From: Prevotellaceae bacterium
GTDB lineage: Bacteria > Bacteroidota > Bacteroidia > Bacteroidales > UBA932
Length of the DNA: 18,079 bases
Assembly (NCBI GenBank): GCA_031254635.1
Contig: JAIRUB010000127.1
Span: 1-18,079 of the forward strand
Reading direction: 5' to 3'
Below, one piece after another: positions 13,988 through 18,079 of the stretch. Numbering within the stretch: position 1 is the first letter of the stretch; every line of letters begins with the position of its first letter. Position numbers and translations under genes: made by a program. The notes below the pieces were generated by a model. It was not told where the DNA came from, did no database searches, and worked only from the letters and a program-made list of their open reading frames with translations.

Positions 13988-15187
13988 ATGAATATGTTTT
14001 CTGATATATTATTAACATTGGGATATTTACCCTCTTCCCATCGGTACGAAAAACAAAGCCGCCGGATGGATGACAAGTATGCATATTTTCACAATATTGC
14101 AGCAAGTGATGTTTTTCAACGTTACCTGGCATTGGACGCCTATGTCAATTCGCCTAACTATCCAACCGATATTAAACGAATAAAATCGTTGCAGTATAAA
14201 GGCGGTCCTGAACACTTACAACAGCAACATTATAAGACGTTGAAAAAATATAAAGAGATAAAAAAATATCTCAAAAATGGTGAAAAAAATGATTCCCCTT
14301 TGTTGCAGGAATTTATTGCGCTTCACGAGTTGGTTAGTTCTTCTGCCTTTCAACAACGGGTAGCCTATCTCAAAAATACAAAGAAATACAAAGAAAGTTC
14401 CGCTTATCAACAGTTTTTGGAATACCGGCGATTAAAAAAATCAAGTACGGTTAAAGAATATTTTTACCTGCAAAAAAAATATAAGGCTGTTTTCCATGAA
14501 CTCGACAATTGGAAATTACTATTTATGGACGAATTCGAAGGCCAACAACTTAGTCAGTACTGGAGTACGCATCAGGAAGCCGGGTTAGGAACCTTAAATG
14601 CAAACTACGTTCAAAACAACGAATATCATGCGCTTGATGCAGAAAATATAAGTGTTACCGAAAACAAACTGAGAATTGCATTAAATGCAGACGAGCAAGA
14701 AGGCATAGCTTGGGATGAAAAGTTTGGTTTTATTTCCCGCGACTTCAATTGCAGTTCGGGAATAGTTAATACAGCCAATTTATTTCAACTACGATATGGA
14801 AAAATTGAAGTTAAATTACGTGTCCCAAAATTAAAAAATGTTTACCACGCCTTTTGGCTCAACACAAATACTCCTACTCCTGCTATCAGTTTATTTAATT
14901 TCTGTAACAACTATTTGGTGACAGGAATTTATCAACCCACCGGAGCTGACCAGTCGCGCCGCCGCCTGCATCTAAGTCATCAGGAATTTTATATAGTAGA
15001 AATGAAGTGGGGTAAAAAAGTAATTACATGGAAAATCAATGGCAAAGAAGTTTCACGGAAAGCCAATACAGTAAATATCCCACTATTCTTTCAACTCACT
15101 TCAGGAGCTGTAGGTGAAATTCAACAAGAAAAATTACCTCAACATTTCGATATTGACTGGATAAGAGTACACACCAAAAAAGTATGA
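13988..15187 (+). CDS. GH16-like lectin-fold protein with N-terminal helical repeats, catalytic acids absent
   Basis: This 399-residue protein has two parts. Residues about 35-172 hold imperfect helical repeats of the type S-x-x-F/Y-x-x-Y-L-x-L (DVFQRYLALDAYVNSPNY, SSAYQQFLEYRRLKKSSTVK, VKEYFYLQKKYK), rich in Lys and Tyr. Residues about 174-397 form a concanavalin-like domain of the GH16 type: WKLLFMDEFEG, YGKIEVKLRVP (270-280), AFWLNT and a final FDIDWIRVHT. GH16 enzymes use E-x-D-x-x-E on the strand after the W-P element. Here that position reads PAISLFNF (298-305) with no acids, so it is probably not a hydrolase. No clear signal peptide is seen. It directly follows rprY and overlaps the next gene by 4 bp. 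Confidence 0.7.
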   Translation: MNMFSDILLTLGYLPSSHRYEKQSRRMDDKYAYFHNIAASDVFQRYLALDAYVNSPNYPTDIKRIKSLQYKGGPEHLQQQHYKTLKKYKEIKKYLKNGEKNDSPLLQEFIALHELVSSSAFQQRVAYLKNTKKYKESSAYQQFLEYRRLKKSSTVKEYFYLQKKYKAVFHELDNWKLLFMDEFEGQQLSQYWSTHQEAGLGTLNANYVQNNEYHALDAENISVTENKLRIALNADEQEGIAWDEKFGFISRDFNCSSGIVNTANLFQLRYGKIEVKLRVPKLKNVYHAFWLNTNTPTPAISLFNFCNNYLVTGIYQPTGADQSRRRLHLSHQEFYIVEMKWGKKVITWKINGKEVSRKANTVNIPLFFQLTSGAVGEIQQEKLPQHFDIDWIRVHTKKV

Positions 15188-16512
15188 GCATCTTAATTAA
15201 AAACATACTGTTGCAACAAGAAATTACCGATATATTTATCGAAGGGAATAGTATTCGGGAAGTAGGAAAGAGTTTGGCCTGCACGGCGCAAAAGATTATT
15301 GATGGGAAAGGGAAAGCTGTTATTCCTGGCCTTATTAACGGACATACCCATGCCGCTATGACACTTGCCCGCGGTTATGGTGACGATATACCTTTAGAAC
15401 AATGGCTGAATGAAAGAATATGGCCTTACGAAACCAATCTTACCCCTGAAGATGTGTATTGGGGCACCAAATTAGCCTGCCTCGAAATGATTAAAAGCGG
15501 TACTACCTGTTTCTGCGATATGTATACTTATTTCGACAGTACGGCCAAAGCTACGGAAGAAATGGGACTACGCGCCGTATTAGCCGCTACTATGTTCGAT
15601 TATTTTGATAAAAAACAAGCAGCAGCCGTCAAACAGCAGATGCTGAACTGTTTCGGAAGAAAGAAAAAATACGGCAACCGTATCATTTTTGCATTAGGGC
15701 CCCATGCTATCTATACTGTGTCGACAGATTCGTTGCGTTGGTGCCGTAATTTTGCACAAGAAAATGGCCTGTTTATCCATTTGCATCTTGCCGAAACCCA
15801 ATCGGAATATAACAATGCCCTACAACAACTCGGCTTATCGCCTGTACGTTATTTGCACAAACACGGACTGCTTTCACCCCGCTTGATTATAGCGCATGGT
15901 GTATGGGTTGATGAGGAGGAAATTCGCCTGCTTGCCGATTATGGCGTGAGTGTAGTGCATAATCCAAATTCTAACTTAAAAATAGCTTCCGGCTATCAAT
16001 TCAAATATGAAGAAATGAAAGCCGCAGGAATAACCGTATGTTTGGGTACCGACGGCTGTGCTTCTTCGAATAGTTTAGATATGATTGAAACAATGAAAAC
16101 AGCTGCATTGATGCAAAAGGCTTGGCGCTTCGATGCTACTGCTATGCCTGCTGAAGAAGTACTCGATTGTGCTACTGTTAACGGAGCCAAAATGCTGCAA
16201 TTAAATATCGGGAAAATAGCCCCGAACTGTTTGGCCGACCTTTGTCTTGTTGATTTGAACAGCCCTGCTTTTACGCCGAATTTCAACTTTGTGTCAAATT
16301 TAATATATGCAGCCAATGGCAGCTGTATTGATACAGTTATTTGTGACGGAAAGGTTTTGATGGAAAATAAATATGTGCCGGGCGAAGAAGAAATCATGCA
16401 GAAAGCCGCCGCTGTTGCTTATGATTTAATGAAAAAACCCACTAACGTCATTGCGAAGAACGAAGCAAATATAAATGAGAACAAAGACAAAAGACATAAT
16501 GAACAAAGCTAA
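15184..16512 (+). CDS. mtaD: Amidohydrolase, MtaD/SsnA-type adenosine-like deaminase
   Basis: This 442-residue metal-dependent hydrolase is close to 5'-methylthioadenosine/S-adenosylhomocysteine deaminases. Metal ligands are visible: H54 and H56 (NGHTHAAM), H201 (HLHLAET) with E204, H238 (IIAHGVW) and D290 (LGTDGCASSN). GPHAIYTVS (172-180) and NPNSNLKIASG (260-270) are typical of this branch. It probably deaminates methylthioadenosine, SAH or adenosine to the inosine form. The purine nucleoside phosphorylase next door could then cleave the product. The start overlaps the previous stop (ATGA). The last ~25 residues are low-complexity and appear to come from repeat-like DNA (VIAKNEAN from a CGTCATTGCG...GAAGCAA segment). 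Substrate choice among the related deaminases is not decided. Confidence 0.85.
   Translation: MSILIKNILLQQEITDIFIEGNSIREVGKSLACTAQKIIDGKGKAVIPGLINGHTHAAMTLARGYGDDIPLEQWLNERIWPYETNLTPEDVYWGTKLACLEMIKSGTTCFCDMYTYFDSTAKATEEMGLRAVLAATMFDYFDKKQAAAVKQQMLNCFGRKKKYGNRIIFALGPHAIYTVSTDSLRWCRNFAQENGLFIHLHLAETQSEYNNALQQLGLSPVRYLHKHGLLSPRLIIAHGVWVDEEEIRLLADYGVSVVHNPNSNLKIASGYQFKYEEMKAAGITVCLGTDGCASSNSLDMIETMKTAALMQKAWRFDATAMPAEEVLDCATVNGAKMLQLNIGKIAPNCLADLCLVDLNSPAFTPNFNFVSNLIYAANGSCIDTVICDGKVLMENKYVPGEEEIMQKAAAVAYDLMKKPTNVIAKNEANINENKDKRHNEQS
16446..16468 (+). repeat. CGTCATTGCG...GAAGCAA dispersed-repeat-like segment inside the mtaD 3' end
   Basis: The 23-bp stretch begins CGTCATTGCGA and ends ACGAAGCAA. 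It resembles a palindromic intergenic repeat seen in many bacterial genomes, from memory. It lies in the coding frame and encodes VIAKNEA near the C-terminus, suggesting that repeat DNA extended the gene. Only one copy is in the window. Confidence 0.45.
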
Positions 16513-16569
16513 AAGATACAAATAAGTCTTTTTTCTTTAAATCTTTAATCCTTAATCACAGATTACAAT

Positions 16570-17403
16570 ATGGATACAAGAGTTATAAAATTTAACGAAA
16601 CAGCCGATTTTATTCTGAAAAGAACCGGCGGTCGGCCCGAAGTAGCAATTGTTTTGGGCAGCGGTTTAGGCACCTTAGCCGACAAAATTGAAAACCCGAT
16701 AGTCATACCTTATTCCGAAGTGCCGAATTTTGTGCAATCAACCGCTGTAGGACATAAGGGCAATCTGATTTACGGCACGTTAAGCGGTAAAAAAGTTATA
16801 GCCATGCAAGGCCGTTATCACTATTACGAAGGTTATAGCATGAAGCAGGTAACCTTTCCCATCAGGGTATTGTGTGCGCTTAAAATAAAGGCGCTTTTTG
16901 TATCCAATGCTGCCGGCGGTATGAATCCTGCTTTTCGCATAGGCGATTTGATGATTATCCGCGACCATATTAACTTTTTGCCCAATCCGCTAATCGGTAA
17001 AAATATTGACGAGATGGGGCAACGCTTCCCCGATATGACTCGCCCTTACGACCTGCAACTGATTCAGGTTGCCGAAGAAATAGCCGCCAAACAGGGCATC
17101 AAACTGCAAAAAGGCGTATATGTTGCCGGAACAGGTCCTAGTTATGAAACGCCCGCAGAATATGCCTTTTTCAAAAGCACCGGCGCCGATGCCGTAGGCA
17201 TGTCAACTATACCGGAGGTGATTGTAGCCCGCCATTGCGGCGTTCGCATATTCGGAATGTCGGTCATTACCAACGAGGCGCACGACCTGGACAGCAGTGC
17301 TTCCGATGACTTTAAAAACGATCACAAAGATGTGATGGAAGCTGCCGACAGGGCTGCGCAAAACATGTCGATGTTGTTTACGCAGATGATTGCTGCTTTG
17401 TAG
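16570..17403 (+). CDS. punA: Purine nucleoside phosphorylase (trimeric, PNP-I)
   Basis: This 277-residue enzyme splits inosine, guanosine and their deoxy forms with phosphate into the base and ribose 1-phosphate. The trimeric-family signature runs through it: VLGSGLG (28-34), HKGN (62-65), GRYHYYEGY (81-89) and SNAAGGMN (112-119). GTGPSYETPAEY contains E197, and ITNEAHD has N235, the residue expected for 6-oxopurines rather than adenosine. It follows the MtaD-type deaminase by 57 bp. Together they would deaminate and then phosphorolyse purine nucleosides in salvage. The CRISPR array begins 14 bp after its stop, and no hairpin terminator is seen in between. Confidence 0.93.
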   Translation: MDTRVIKFNETADFILKRTGGRPEVAIVLGSGLGTLADKIENPIVIPYSEVPNFVQSTAVGHKGNLIYGTLSGKKVIAMQGRYHYYEGYSMKQVTFPIRVLCALKIKALFVSNAAGGMNPAFRIGDLMIIRDHINFLPNPLIGKNIDEMGQRFPDMTRPYDLQLIQVAEEIAAKQGIKLQKGVYVAGTGPSYETPAEYAFFKSTGADAVGMSTIPEVIVARHCGVRIFGMSVITNEAHDLDSSASDDFKNDHKDVMEAADRAAQNMSMLFTQMIAAL

Positions 17404-17417
17404 AAATTCGGCTTAAT

Positions 17418-18079
17418 GGTCAAAATGTATGATGCTTTTTAAAAAATTGAAGTATCTTTGAACGTTACTTTTAAAATACTGTCCGCAACAATAGTTGTGA
17501 TTTGATTGCGCTTTTTGAAAAATTGAAGTATCTTTGAACCTGACAATAATATAAGTAGCATTGGGTACAGTTGTGATTTGATTGCGCTTTTTGAAAAATT
17601 GAAGTATCTTTGAACCATTGGCTGTTTACAAGTCTGTTTTTACAGGTTGTGATTTGATTGCGCTTTTTGAAAAATTGAAGTATCTTTGAACATATTGTTG
17701 TTTTTCCAAAGCAAGGTTTCAGTTGTGATTTGATTGCGCTTTTTGAAAAATTGAAGTATCTTTGAACAATCCGCCGGCATAGCGTTGCAGCAATACGGTT
17801 GTGATTTGATTGCGCTTTTTGAAAAATTGAAGTATCTTTGAACTCAGCCATACCGATTTTCTTTTCGATATTGGTTGTGATTTGATTGCGCTTTTTGAAA
17901 AATTGAAGTATCTTTGAACTTGTAGGTTGGTATCAATTGAAAGTCGGCGGTTGTGATTTGATTGCGCTTTTTGAAAAATTGAAGTATCTTTGAACCCACA
18001 AAGAACGTTGCCGAGTATGGGGATAGTTGTGATTTGATTGCGCTTTTTGAAAAATTGAAGTATCTTTGAACATAACTTT
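17418..18079 (+). CRISPR. Type II-C-style CRISPR array, 9 repeats of 46 nt, 30-nt spacers, right end outside the window
   Basis: Repeats start at 17418 (degenerate), 17494, 17570, 17646, 17722, 17798, 17874, 17950 and 18026. Each is 46 nt, begins GTTGTGATTTGATTGCGC and ends AAGTATCTTTGAAC; copies 2-9 are identical. The eight complete spacers are exactly 30 nt each (17464-17493 is the first), all different. A ninth begins at 18072. Long repeats starting GTTGTG and ending TATCTTTGAAC are typical of Bacteroidota type II-C (Cas9) arrays, from memory. No cas gene or tracrRNA is in the window. The first repeat keeps its last 22 bases but matches poorly at its 5' half. The repeat orientation suggests plus-strand crRNAs. 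Confidence 0.97.
17453..17460 (+). promoter_or_regulatory. TATCTTTG -7 word in the first CRISPR repeat (repeated in every copy)
   Basis: Repeat positions 36-43 read TATCTTTG in all nine copies, a full Bacteroidota -7 consensus. In the eight intact repeats a TTG at repeat positions 13-15 lies 20 bp upstream, a fitting -33 word. Transcription would start at about the first bases of each spacer. The degenerate first repeat keeps the -7 word but not the TTG. Confidence 0.5.

Noticed and set aside
15996..16397. Minus-strand frame of 133 codons inside mtaD
   Set aside because: Antisense to a gene with intact metal-binding motifs.
17471..17851. Minus-strand frame of 126 codons with internal repeats (FKDTSIFQKAQSNHN)
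   Set aside because: It is the reverse translation of the CRISPR repeats; the repeat plus spacer is 76 bp and the frame is an artefact.
17404..18079. tracrRNA or anti-repeat near the array
   Set aside because: I looked for the reverse complement of the repeat (words such as CGCAATCAAATCAC) outside the array and did not see it; it probably lies beyond the window.

Overview
The window looks like a chromosomal segment of a Bacteroidota bacterium, probably Bacteroidales or a close relative. The reasons are the TAnnTTTG (-7) promoter words before several genes, the near absence of Shine-Dalgarno sites, the families present (DUF3108, DUF3109, an RprX/RprY-like two-component system, RseC plus RnfB, an OAT-type aminotransferase) and a CRISPR repeat of the long type II-C style common in that phylum. 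No rRNA, tRNA, transposase or cas gene is visible.

Layout. (1) 1-455: C-terminal part of a zinc-ribbon protein cut by the window edge, possibly a PlsC-like acyltransferase. (2) 540-4772, minus strand: a compact set read recG > DUF3108 lipoprotein-like/exported protein > rseC-like > rnfB, with TAATG stop/start overlaps. (3) 4917-6568: accessory islet with a HEPN/nucleotidyltransferase pair, a 113-bp rod-like inverted repeat, a small HTH regulator, a double-glycine bacteriocin-like precursor whose start codon is one base out of frame with its leader, and a 56-residue two-helix membrane peptide that may be its immunity protein. (4) 6849-8974, plus: ornithine aminotransferase, an inverted repeat, a truncated EamA transporter and a DUF3109 protein. 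(5) 8981-10277, minus: frr and pyrH. (6) 10433-17403, plus: acpP, fabF, RprX/RprY-like kinase and regulator, a GH16-like protein without catalytic acids, an MtaD/SsnA-type deaminase and purine nucleoside phosphorylase. (7) 17418-18079: a CRISPR array of nine 46-nt repeats and eight complete 30-nt spacers that runs off the right edge.

How it works together. acpP/fabF (fatty-acid elongation), pyrH/frr (UMP kinase, ribosome recycling) and recG are housekeeping. The deaminase and the phosphorylase can act in series on adenosine-type nucleosides (deamination, then phosphorolysis). The most notable signals are in the two accessory parts. First, every complete CRISPR repeat contains a Bacteroidota-type promoter pointing into the next spacer, and the degenerate first repeat keeps only that promoter half. 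Second, the bacteriocin cassette has a UUU-UGA junction in its leader where a +1 shift would restore a normal 15-residue double-glycine leader.
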